Shown here piece after piece: positions 16,536-23,951 of a stretch of DNA of 64,000 nucleotides. Made by a program: the position numbers and the translations under genes. How positions within the stretch are numbered: position 1 is the first letter of the stretch; the number at the start of each line of letters is the position of its first letter. The notes under the pieces are model-generated. The model worked only from the letters and a program-made list of their open reading frames with translations, made no database searches and was not told the DNA's origin. This DNA comes from Streptomyces sp. BK239. GTDB taxonomy: Bacteria > Actinomycetota > Actinomycetes > Streptomycetales > Streptomycetaceae. The stretch is from the NCBI RefSeq assembly GCF_004217285.1, contig NZ_SHKS01000006.1:1-64000 (forward strand). The letters run 5' to 3'.

Positions 16536-17534
16536 ATGGACACCTTCGCGCTGGTCGCGACCATCGGCGTCGCGCTCTTCTTCACGTACACCAACGGTTT
16601 CCACGACTCGGCGAACGCCATCGCCACGTCGGTCTCCACCCGGGCGCTGACCCCGCGTGCGGCGCTCGCCATGGCCGCCGTGATGAACCTCGCAGGCGCC
16701 TTCCTCGGCTCCGGCGTCGCCAAGACCGTCAGTGAGGGGCTCATCGAGACGCCTCACGGCTCGACGGGGATGGGCATCCTCTTCGCGGCACTGGTCGGCG
16801 CGATCACGTGGAACCTCGTCACCTGGTACTTCGGCCTGCCGTCGTCGTCGTCGCACGCGCTGTTCGGCGGCATGGTGGGCGCCGCGCTCGCGGGCGGGAC
16901 GACGGTGTACTGGGACGGGGTGCTGGAAAAGATCGTCATCCCCATGTTCCTGTCGCCGTTCGTGGGTCTGATCGTCGGCTACCTGGTGATGACGGCGATC
17001 CTGTGGATCTTCCGGAAGGCCAACCCCCACAAGGCCAAGCGGGGCTTCCGCATAGCGCAGACCGTGTCCGCGGCCGGCATGGCGCTCGGACATGGTCTCC
17101 AGGACGCCCAGAAGACGATGGGCATCGTGGTGATGGCGCTGGTCATCGCCGATGTGGAGAGCTACGGCGACCCGATCCCGGTCTGGGTCAAGATCGTGTG
17201 CGCGGTGATGCTGTCGCTGGGCACCTACGCGGGTGGCTGGCGCATCATGCGCACCCTCGGCCGGAAGATCATCGAGCTGGACCCGCCGCAGGGCTTCGCC
17301 GCCGAGACCACCGGCGCGTCGATCATGTTCACCACGGCGTTCCTCTTCAAGGCGCCGATCTCGACGACCCATGTCATCACCTCGGCGATCATGGGCGTGG
17401 GCGCGACCAAGCGGGTCAACGCCGTGCGCTGGGGCGTCGCCAAGAACATCGTCCTCGGCTGGTTCATCACGATGCCCGCCGCGGCGGCCGTCGCGGCGAT
17501 GGCGTTCTGGCTCGTGAACCTGGCGTTCCTCTAG
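16536..17534 (+). CDS. pitH1: Low-affinity inorganic phosphate transporter Pit
   Basis: A 332-aa PiT-family permease (PF01384) with about ten helices. The two inverted family signatures are seen as TNGFHDSANAIATSVSTRAL near residue 20 and a second copy around 258-282 (TTAFLFKAPISTTHVITS). It imports phosphate, probably as a metal-phosphate complex with protons. It forms an operon with the DUF47 gene and ends at a strong terminator, with the convergent pst operon beyond. I recall the S. coelicolor name pitH1 (SCO4138). Confidence 0.92.
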   Translation: MDTFALVATIGVALFFTYTNGFHDSANAIATSVSTRALTPRAALAMAAVMNLAGAFLGSGVAKTVSEGLIETPHGSTGMGILFAALVGAITWNLVTWYFGLPSSSSHALFGGMVGAALAGGTTVYWDGVLEKIVIPMFLSPFVGLIVGYLVMTAILWIFRKANPHKAKRGFRIAQTVSAAGMALGHGLQDAQKTMGIVVMALVIADVESYGDPIPVWVKIVCAVMLSLGTYAGGWRIMRTLGRKIIELDPPQGFAAETTGASIMFTTAFLFKAPISTTHVITSAIMGVGATKRVNAVRWGVAKNIVLGWFITMPAAAAVAAMAFWLVNLAFL

Positions 17535-17571
17535 GAACTCGGAACAGACGCCCAGACACGCGGACACGGAC

Positions 17572-17607
17572 AAGGCCCGCCCCCCGGAAGCCAGGGGGGC
17601 GGGCCTT
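17572..17607. terminator. Bidirectional terminator between pit and pstB
   Basis: A perfect 14-bp stem (17572-17585 with 17594-17607) with an 8-nt loop. AAGG/CCTT at the ends allows it to work for the pit transcript and the convergent pst transcript. Confidence 0.88.
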
Positions 17608-17662
17608 CGGCCTCACGGTGGCACCGCCATGCAGCACCGCGAGGGGCTCGGCTCCGGCCGGC

Positions 17663-18439
17663 TCAGCCGAAGCGGCCGGAGATGTAGTCCTCGGTGGCCT
17701 GGACCGACGGGTTGGAGAAGATGCGCTCCGTCTCGTCGAGCTCGATCAGCCGGCCGGGCTGGCCGACCGCGGCCAGGTTGAAGAAGGCCGTGCGGTCGGA
17801 GACGCGGGCCGCCTGCTGCATGTTGTGCGTCACGATGACGATCGTGAACCGCTCCTTCAGCTCGCTGATCAGGTCCTCGATGGCGAGCGTCGAGATGGGG
17901 TCCAGGGCGGAGCAGGGCTCGTCCATCAGCAGGACGTTCGGCTCGACCGCGATCGCGCGGGCGATGCACAGCCGCTGCTGCTGACCGCCGGACAGGCCCG
18001 AGCCGGGCTTGTTCAGGCGGTCCTTCACCTCGTTCCACAGGTTCGCGCCCTTGAGGGACTTCTCCACGATGTCCGGCAGCTCGGACTTCTTGTGCTCGCC
18101 GTTCAGGCGCAGGCCCGCCGCCACGTTGTCGAAGATCGACATCGTGGGGAAGGGGTTCGGGCGCTGGAAGACCATGCCGACCTCCCGGCGCACCGACACC
18201 GGGTCCACGCCCGCGCCGTACAGGTCCTCGTCGTCCAGGAGGACCTTGCCCTCGACGCGTCCGCCGGACGTCACCTCGTGCATGCGGTTGAGCGTGCGCA
18301 GGAACGTCGACTTGCCGCAGCCGGAGGGGCCGATGAAGGCCGTCACCGAGCGCGGCTCGACCGTCATCGAGATGTCCTCGATCGCCTTGTGGGAGCCGTA
18401 GTACGCGGTCAGTCCGCTGACGTCGATTCGCTTGGCCAT
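17663..18439 (-). CDS. pstB: Phosphate ABC transporter ATPase PstB
   Basis: A 258-aa ATPase of the high-affinity phosphate importer. Walker A GPSGCGKST is at 37-45, the ABC signature LSGGQQQR at 149-156 and Walker B LLMDEP at 170-175; length and the N-terminal YGSHKAIEDISM are typical of PstB. It is the last gene of pstSCAB, 75 bp after pstA. No phoU follows, unlike in E. coli; in Streptomyces phoU lies elsewhere beside phoRP. Confidence 0.97.
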   Translation of the reverse strand: MAKRIDVSGLTAYYGSHKAIEDISMTVEPRSVTAFIGPSGCGKSTFLRTLNRMHEVTSGGRVEGKVLLDDEDLYGAGVDPVSVRREVGMVFQRPNPFPTMSIFDNVAAGLRLNGEHKKSELPDIVEKSLKGANLWNEVKDRLNKPGSGLSGGQQQRLCIARAIAVEPNVLLMDEPCSALDPISTLAIEDLISELKERFTIVIVTHNMQQAARVSDRTAFFNLAAVGQPGRLIELDETERIFSNPSVQATEDYISGRFG

Positions 18440-18514
18440 GGCTACTGCTTCACTTCCAGTCTCGGTCGCTGCGGCCGCGTCGGCGACCGGTTACTCGGCT
18501 GATGCCGCACAGGG

Positions 18515-19564
18515 TCATCGGGGGGCCTTCCAACGGGCGAGGCCGCGGGCCACCAGGTTCAGGATCATCACGAAGGCGATCAGCGTGAGCGACGCCGCCC
18601 AGGCACGGTCGTACGCCGCCTGGGAGCCCGCGCTCTGCGAGTACTGCTGGTAGATGTACAGCGGCAGCGACGCCTGTGCGCCCTCGAAGGGGTTGGCGTT
18701 GATGAACGGGTTGCCGAAGACCAGGAGCAGCACGGGCGCCGTCTCGCCCGCGATACGGGCCACCGACAGCATGACGCCGGTGATGATGCCGCCGATGGAG
18801 GTCGGGACGACCACCTTCAGGATGGTGCGCCACTTCGGGACGCCGAGGGCGAGGGAGGCCTCGCGCAGCTCGTTCGGGACGAGCTTGAGCATCTCCTCGG
18901 TGGAGCGGACCACCACCGGCATCATCAGGATGGCCAGGGCGAGCGAGCCGGCGAAGCCGAAGGGCTGCATGTCGAACATCAGCATCAGGCTGAGGATGAA
19001 CAGGCCGGCGACGATCGACGGGATGCCCGTCATGACGTCCACGAAGAAGGTGACGGCCCGGGCGAGGCTGCCGCGCCCGTACTCCACCAGGTAGATCGCG
19101 GTGAGCACGCCGATCGGCGCGCCGATCAGGGTGGCGAGGCCGACCTGCTCCAGGCTGCCGAGGATGGCGTGGTAGATGCCGCCGCCGGGCTCGGAGTCGG
19201 CGACGACGCCCATGGAGTGGGTCAGGAAGTAGACGTCCAGGACCTTCAGGCCGCGCTGCACGGTCGCCCAGATCAGGGACGCGAGCGGGACCACGGCGAG
19301 GAGGAAGGCGACCCAGACGAGCGCGGTCGCGATGCGGTCCTTGGCCTGGCGGCGGCCCTCCACGCGCGCGGCGACGCCGTACGTGCCGAGCAGGAAGAGC
19401 AGACCGGCGATCAGGCCCCACTGGATGCGGCTGTGCAGTCCGGCGGCGAGGCCGATGCCCACGGCCAGGGCGGCGGAACCGGCGGCGACGGCCGGTGAGG
19501 TCCACTTGGGCAGGGCGGCGCCGCGCAGGCTGCCGGGACGCTTGTCGAGAACGGCGTTGCTCAT
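18515..19564 (-). CDS. pstA: Phosphate ABC transporter permease PstA
   Basis: A 349-aa inner-membrane permease with about six to eight helices and the binding-protein-transport EAA loop (LREASLALGVPKWRTILKVV) that contacts PstB. Its start overlaps the pstC stop as ATGA, so the two permeases are translated together in equal amounts. The N-terminus has an extra Ala/Gly-rich helix pair before the conserved core. Confidence 0.96.
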   Translation of the reverse strand: MSNAVLDKRPGSLRGAALPKWTSPAVAAGSAALAVGIGLAAGLHSRIQWGLIAGLLFLLGTYGVAARVEGRRQAKDRIATALVWVAFLLAVVPLASLIWATVQRGLKVLDVYFLTHSMGVVADSEPGGGIYHAILGSLEQVGLATLIGAPIGVLTAIYLVEYGRGSLARAVTFFVDVMTGIPSIVAGLFILSLMLMFDMQPFGFAGSLALAILMMPVVVRSTEEMLKLVPNELREASLALGVPKWRTILKVVVPTSIGGIITGVMLSVARIAGETAPVLLLVFGNPFINANPFEGAQASLPLYIYQQYSQSAGSQAAYDRAWAASLTLIAFVMILNLVARGLARWKAPR

Positions 19565-20625
19565 GCGTTGGCCCCCGAGTACTCCTTGCGGCGGGCGATG
19601 ATCGCGCGGGCCGCGCCGTTGACCAGCAGGGTGATGACGAACAGGACCAGGCCCGACGCGATGAGCGCGTCACGGCCGAACTCGGTCGCCTCGTTGAACT
19701 TGCTGGCGATGTTCTGGGCGAAGGTGCCGCCGCCGGGGTTGAGCAGGCTGGCGTGGATGTCGAAGTCCGGGGAGAGCACGGTGGCGACGGCCATCGTCTC
19801 GCCGAGGGCGCGGCCGAGGCCGAGCATGGAGGCGGAGATCACTCCGGAGCGGCCGAAGGGCAGCACCGCCATGCGGACCACCTCCCAGCGGGTGGCGCCG
19901 AGGGCCAGGGCGGCTTCCTGGTGCATCTGCGGCACCTGGCGGAAGACCTCGCGGCTGACATTGGTGATGATCGGCAGGATCATGATGGCGAGCAGGATGC
20001 CCACGGTGAGCATGGAGCGCGGGGCGCCCTGGTCCCAGGAGAAGATCCCGGTCCAGCCCAGGTACTCGTCGAGCCAGCCGAACAGGCCGTTCAGGTGCGG
20101 TACGAGGATCAGCGCGCCCCACAGGCCGTAGACGATGGACGGCACGGCGGCGAGCAGGTCGACCACGTAGGCGATCGGGCCGCTCAGCCGGCGCGGGGCG
20201 TAGTGGGTGATGAACAGCGCGATGGCGACCGCGACGGGCACCGCGAGGACCATCGCGACGACCGACGAGACCACGGTGCCGAAGGCGAGCACGGCGATGC
20301 CGAACTTCGGCGGGATCAGGTTGGTGTTCCACTCGAACGCGGTGAGGAAGTTCGCCTCGTCCTTGCTGATGGCGAGGGAGGCGCGGTAGGTCAGGAAGAC
20401 CGCGATCGCCGCCATGATCGCCAGCAGCAGGATGCCCGACCCGCGGGTGAGGGTGAGGAAGATCCGGTCGCCGGGCCGGGTGGCGCCGCGGGCGGCGCGC
20501 TTCAGCTCGGCCGTGCCGGGGGCGCCCGGCGTGTGCGGCGCGATCGGGTCGCCCGGTCCGCCCCGTGCGGACGGCGGGGGCGGTGGCTCGGCTGGGTTCT
20601 GTGACTTCTTCGTCGATATGTCCAT
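19561..20625 (-). CDS. pstC: Phosphate ABC transporter permease PstC
   Basis: A 354-aa permease with six core helices and the EAA loop (HQEAALALGATRWEVVRMAV). The first 60 residues are a hydrophilic Pro/Gly-rich cytoplasmic tail. ATG 20625 follows GGAG by seven bases. Upstream the same frame is open into pstS DNA but is not coding. A hairpin lies between it and pstS. Confidence 0.96.
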   Translation of the reverse strand: MDISTKKSQNPAEPPPPPSARGGPGDPIAPHTPGAPGTAELKRAARGATRPGDRIFLTLTRGSGILLLAIMAAIAVFLTYRASLAISKDEANFLTAFEWNTNLIPPKFGIAVLAFGTVVSSVVAMVLAVPVAVAIALFITHYAPRRLSGPIAYVVDLLAAVPSIVYGLWGALILVPHLNGLFGWLDEYLGWTGIFSWDQGAPRSMLTVGILLAIMILPIITNVSREVFRQVPQMHQEAALALGATRWEVVRMAVLPFGRSGVISASMLGLGRALGETMAVATVLSPDFDIHASLLNPGGGTFAQNIASKFNEATEFGRDALIASGLVLFVITLLVNGAARAIIARRKEYSGANA

Positions 20626-20713
20626 GGGGTTCTCCGGTCTGCGGAGCCGCTCGGGGTGGGCGGCTCGGGCGGGGCCGGGAGTGCGGACGGCCCCTGGCGG
20701 CGGTGCACCGGAC

Positions 20714-20754
20714 GGTGCGGTCCGGACCGGGTCGCCCCGGCGCCGGACCGCACC
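20714..20754 (-). promoter_or_regulatory. Hairpin between pstS and pstC
   Basis: Perfect 12-bp arms (20714-20725 and 20743-20754) with a 17-nt loop, starting 5 bp after the pstS stop. No T-run follows. It can act as a partial terminator or an RNA 3'-end stabiliser, giving more PstS than PstCAB. Confidence 0.75.
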
Positions 20755-20759
20755 ACGGA

Positions 20760-21887
20760 TCAGCTCAGGCCTTCGACGGTGGAGCGGACCTTGGTGATGA
20801 TGGCCTCGGGGATGGGCGCGTAGTCGATGCCCGAGAGGATGCCCTGACCCTGCTCGCTGGCGATGTAGCGCAGGAACGCCTTGGTGGCGGGCAGAGTCGC
20901 GGACTTGTTGCCCTTGTCGCAGACGATCTCGTACGTGACCAGCGTGATCGGGTAGGCGCCCTCGGACTTGGTCGCGTAGTTGATCTTCAGCGCGAGGTCG
21001 CTGCCGGTGCCGACGACCTTGGCGTCGGCGATGGCCTTGGTGGCGCCGTCGGAGGAGGCCTTGACCGGGGCCGCGGCGCCGGTGTTGATGGCGACCGTGC
21101 CCAGGCCGTCCTTGGCGTACGACAGCTCCATGTAGCCGATCGCGCCGTTGGTCTGCTTCACGCCCTGGGCGACGCCGGAGGAGCCGGACGCGGACTGGCC
21201 GCCCTTGGCCTGCCAGGCCTTGCCGCCCTCGTACGGCCAGTCGCTCTTGGCGGTGGCGATCAGGTACTTGGTGAAGTTGTCCGTGGTGCCGGACTCGTCC
21301 GAGCGGTGGTACGGCTGGATCTTCAGGTCGGGCAGGCTGGCACCGGGGTTGAGCTTCTTGATCGCCGGGTCGTTCCAGTTGGTGATCTTGCCGTTGAAGA
21401 TCTTGGCGATCGTCGGGGCGTCCAGGACGAGGTCGTCGACGCCGGAGAGGTTGTAGGCGACGGCGATCGGGCCGCCGACCATCGGCAGGTCGATGCCCTG
21501 GCCGCCGGAGCAGACCTGCTTGGAGGCGGTGACGTTCTCGGGCTTCAGCGCGGAGTCGGAGCCGGCGAAGGCGACCTGGCCCTGCGTGAACGCGGTGACG
21601 CCGGCGCCGGAGCCCGAGCCCTTGTAGTTGACCTGGACCCCCTTGCAGGCCAGCGTGAAGTTCTTGACCCAGGCGTCGATCGCGTTCTTCTGCGCGGACG
21701 AGCCGTCGGCGAGCAGCTGACCCTTGGCGTCGTCGCACTTGACGTCGCTCGCCGCCGCCGCGGGGGAGCTGCCACCGTTCGTGCCGGAGCCGGTGTCGTC
21801 GGAGCCGCACGCCGTGAGGGCCAGGGCGCCGGAGACGGCGAGAGCACCGAGGGAGAGGGCCCGCCGGTTCATGCGCTGAAGCTTCAC
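20760..21887 (-). CDS. pstS: Phosphate-binding lipoprotein PstS
   Basis: A 375-aa periplasm-side (here extracellular-face) phosphate receptor. The lipoprotein signal ends in LTAC (Cys25 region), followed by GSDD and a Gly/Ser linker. Phosphate-site features include DGSSAQKNA, GSGAGVTAF and RSDESGTTDNF. Start GTG 21887 gives VKLQRMNRRALSLGALAVSG, with AAGGA about ten bases upstream. It is the first gene of pstSCAB and is directly preceded by a PHO box, so it is expected to be strongly induced by phosphate limitation through PhoP. Confidence 0.97.
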   Translation of the reverse strand: MKLQRMNRRALSLGALAVSGALALTACGSDDTGSGTNGGSSPAAAASDVKCDDAKGQLLADGSSAQKNAIDAWVKNFTLACKGVQVNYKGSGSGAGVTAFTQGQVAFAGSDSALKPENVTASKQVCSGGQGIDLPMVGGPIAVAYNLSGVDDLVLDAPTIAKIFNGKITNWNDPAIKKLNPGASLPDLKIQPYHRSDESGTTDNFTKYLIATAKSDWPYEGGKAWQAKGGQSASGSSGVAQGVKQTNGAIGYMELSYAKDGLGTVAINTGAAAPVKASSDGATKAIADAKVVGTGSDLALKINYATKSEGAYPITLVTYEIVCDKGNKSATLPATKAFLRYIASEQGQGILSGIDYAPIPEAIITKVRSTVEGLS

Positions 21888-21992
21888 TTGAGGGAGATCC
21901 TTCCAGGAGCCGCCGTCCTGAATCCGGCGGCGTGCGAAAGTGCGGTGGTCCGTCGGCGTCCATGAGGGCGCGCGCCGCACCGGGTAAGGCCG

Positions 21993-22047
21993 AAATTAGG
22001 CAGAACAGGTGAAGGCGCCGATGGGCGTGAATGAACGGGGGGTGAAC
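21993..22047 (-). promoter_or_regulatory. PhoP-dependent pstS promoter: four-unit PHO box and -10
   Basis: On the minus strand four consecutive 11-nt units are seen: GTTCACCCCCC (22047-22037), GTTCATTCACG (22036-22026), CCCATCGGCGC (22025-22015, weak) and CTTCACCTGTT (22014-22004). They match the Streptomyces PHO-box consensus GTTCACC plus four. A -10-like TAATTT follows at 21998-21993, so the box covers the -35 region as in PhoP-activated promoters. Confidence 0.9.
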
Positions 22048-22182
22048 CCCTGTGGTCGGCCTGGTTAGGCGCGGCCGAGGTGACGGAACGCTCACGTCCA
22101 GGACACGGGGCGGGCACGGGGCGGGCGGGAGACTGCTGGGGCACGGGGGGCGTCCCGGTGTGGCGTGATCTTCCGGGCCGCG

Positions 22183-22713
22183 CTATGCGAGGTGCAGGGC
22201 GTTCAGCAGGGCGTCCACGAGGGTGCGGTCCCTCGGCTGGGTGAGGCGGTCGCGGGCCGCCGCAGGTGGCAGCCACAGGATGCGGTCGACCTCGTCGTTG
22301 CTGGTGAAACGGCCGCCCGCCGCCTCGGCCGCCCAGTAGTGGACCTCCTTGGGGCGGCCCTGCGCGAGGTAGCGCACGGTGGGCAGCCGGGCTCCCGGCA
22401 GCGCCGTGTAGCCGGTCTCCTCACCCACCTCGCGCACGGCGCCCGACAGGGGGCCCTCGTCGCGTTTCAGCTTGCCCTTCGGGTGCGACCAGTCGTCGTA
22501 CTTCGGTCGGTGAACCAGACATATCTCCAGCTCACCGCCGATCGGCGAACGGCGCCACAGGACACAGCCCGCGGCCTGGACGGGGGTTCGGGGAACGGGC
22601 ACGGTCGCCGCCTCCTGACGGGGTGGGAGGTCGTGAGCCGGGCGGTCGTGGGCTGGGAGGTCGTGGGGCGGGAGGTCGTGGGGCGGGAGGTCGTGGGGCG
22701 GGGTCTCCCGCAC
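22183..22713 (-). CDS. NUDIX hydrolase with His-Asp-Leu-Pro repeats
   Basis: A 176-aa MutT-like protein. The NUDIX box is complete: Gly-x5-Glu from GKLKRDE, then REVGEETG, near residues 78-101. Such enzymes split nucleoside diphosphate-linked compounds, and some act on diadenosine or inositol polyphosphates, which would fit its place after a CHAD gene and ppk. The first 30 residues are repeats of P-P/A-H-D-L/R coded by 15-bp tandem repeats. GTG 22713 is chosen because AGGAG lies nine bases upstream; a GTG 21 codons earlier would overlap the CHAD gene. Confidence 0.88.
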   Translation of the reverse strand: MRETPPHDLPPHDLPPHDLPAHDRPAHDLPPRQEAATVPVPRTPVQAAGCVLWRRSPIGGELEICLVHRPKYDDWSHPKGKLKRDEGPLSGAVREVGEETGYTALPGARLPTVRYLAQGRPKEVHYWAAEAAGGRFTSNDEVDRILWLPPAAARDRLTQPRDRTLVDALLNALHLA

Positions 22714-22742
22714 GGTGGGGGGCTCCTCTCCGAGGCGCTCGG

Positions 22743-23951
22743 CTAGGTGCTGGTGCCGACGGTCTGCTTCTGCCACGAACGCTGGAAGGCATACCGGGCC
22801 GCCTCCACCTCGTGCCGCTGGTCGGCGTGGAGCACACCGAGCGCGTACGCGGTCGCCGGGGCGATCCTCGGTGTGCGGGCCGCCTGAGCGGCGGCGGCAG
22901 CGGCCTCCGCCGCGTCGCGGTGCCGGTCGAGGGCCTCGCCGGCGGCGAGCAGCCGCGCGTCGACGGGGACGCGGTCGCCGGTGTGCAGGACCTCCAGGGC
23001 GTACCGGTGCAGGCGCAGCAGCAGCCGGACCTGGTGCCAGGGGGTGTCCTGCGGGTGCGGGGCGGGGTCCGGGGAGAGGCCGTGGACCAGGGCTTCCGCG
23101 TTGTAGGGGTGGCCCGCGGTGACGAGGGGGAGCGCCGCGACGGCGTCCGTGAGGCGCTCCGCGGCGGCGGCCGCGAAGGACCGCAGGTCGGCGTCCACGG
23201 CGGCGGGCGCGAGCGGGACCTCGCTGGCGAGCACCGCCACCTGGTCCGCGACGGCGTGGAAACGGGAGCTGCCCAGGGCCTGGAGGGCGGCGGAGTGCGC
23301 GCGGGTGCGGGCGAGGTTCAGCTGCCGGTCGAGCAGGGCGCCGGCCTTCACGGCCCCGACGGTGAGGTGGGCGCGGTCGGGCAGGGGGTGGGGGGAGGTG
23401 AGCGTGGCTGCTGCCGTGACGGCGGTGACCGTGGCCGTGGGGCTCGCCGGGCTCGTGGGGGTGGGGGCGCCGGCGGGCGCCGGCTCGGTCAGGTCTGCGG
23501 GCTGCCGTGCCGGGGCCGACGACGGCACAGGGGCTGTGGGGGGCGTCGGGGACGTGCCCGAGAGGCGGTGGAGGGCCAGGAGGAGGCGCTCCAGGCGGGC
23601 TTCGCAGGCGTGTTCCTGGGCCAGCGTGCCCGACAGCCAGGAGAGTTCGGGGCGGATCCCCTCCGACCAGCCGGGATCGAGGAGCGGACGGAAGGTGTGC
23701 AGGGTGCCGCTGATGCGGCGGGCCGCGCGGCGCAGGGCGCGCGCCGCGTCCGGCGAGTGCCCGGCTCCTCCCGTGCGTGGCTGCGCCCGGCCGGCGGCGC
23801 CCCCGCCGCCGTACGGTGCGCCGCCGCTCTCCTGGTGCAGGCGCAGGGCGCGGAGGAACTCCACGGCCTGCGCCCGGAGGTAGCCCGTCAGGGCGTCCTC
23901 CGCGACGGGCGCGGCCGTGGAGTCCGTCAGTTCATGGTGTCGCTGTGCCAC
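22743..23951 (-). CDS. CHAD-domain protein
   Basis: A 402-aa helical protein with conserved basic and His positions (ARALRRAARRISGTLHTFRPLL at about 69-90, split across a helix; LRLHRYALEVL near 295). The CHAD family binds inorganic polyphosphate and is usually next to polyphosphate enzymes. Here it overlaps the ppk stop by 20 nt and its GTG start has GGAGG seven bases away, so it is translated together with ppk. A Pro/Thr/Ala linker splits the domain in two halves. It is probably a polyphosphate-granule or polyphosphate-binding protein; no catalysis is claimed. Confidence 0.85.
   Translation of the reverse strand: MAQRHHELTDSTAAPVAEDALTGYLRAQAVEFLRALRLHQESGGAPYGGGGAAGRAQPRTGGAGHSPDAARALRRAARRISGTLHTFRPLLDPGWSEGIRPELSWLSGTLAQEHACEARLERLLLALHRLSGTSPTPPTAPVPSSAPARQPADLTEPAPAGAPTPTSPASPTATVTAVTAAATLTSPHPLPDRAHLTVGAVKAGALLDRQLNLARTRAHSAALQALGSSRFHAVADQVAVLASEVPLAPAAVDADLRSFAAAAAERLTDAVAALPLVTAGHPYNAEALVHGLSPDPAPHPQDTPWHQVRLLLRLHRYALEVLHTGDRVPVDARLLAAGEALDRHRDAAEAAAAAAQAARTPRIAPATAYALGVLHADQRHEVEAARYAFQRSWQKQTVGTST

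Noticed and set aside
19561..22095. PstC as an 844-aa protein fused to an upstream part
   Set aside because: The upstream part is an out-of-frame reading of pstS. ATG 20625 has a ribosome site and gives a normal PstC.
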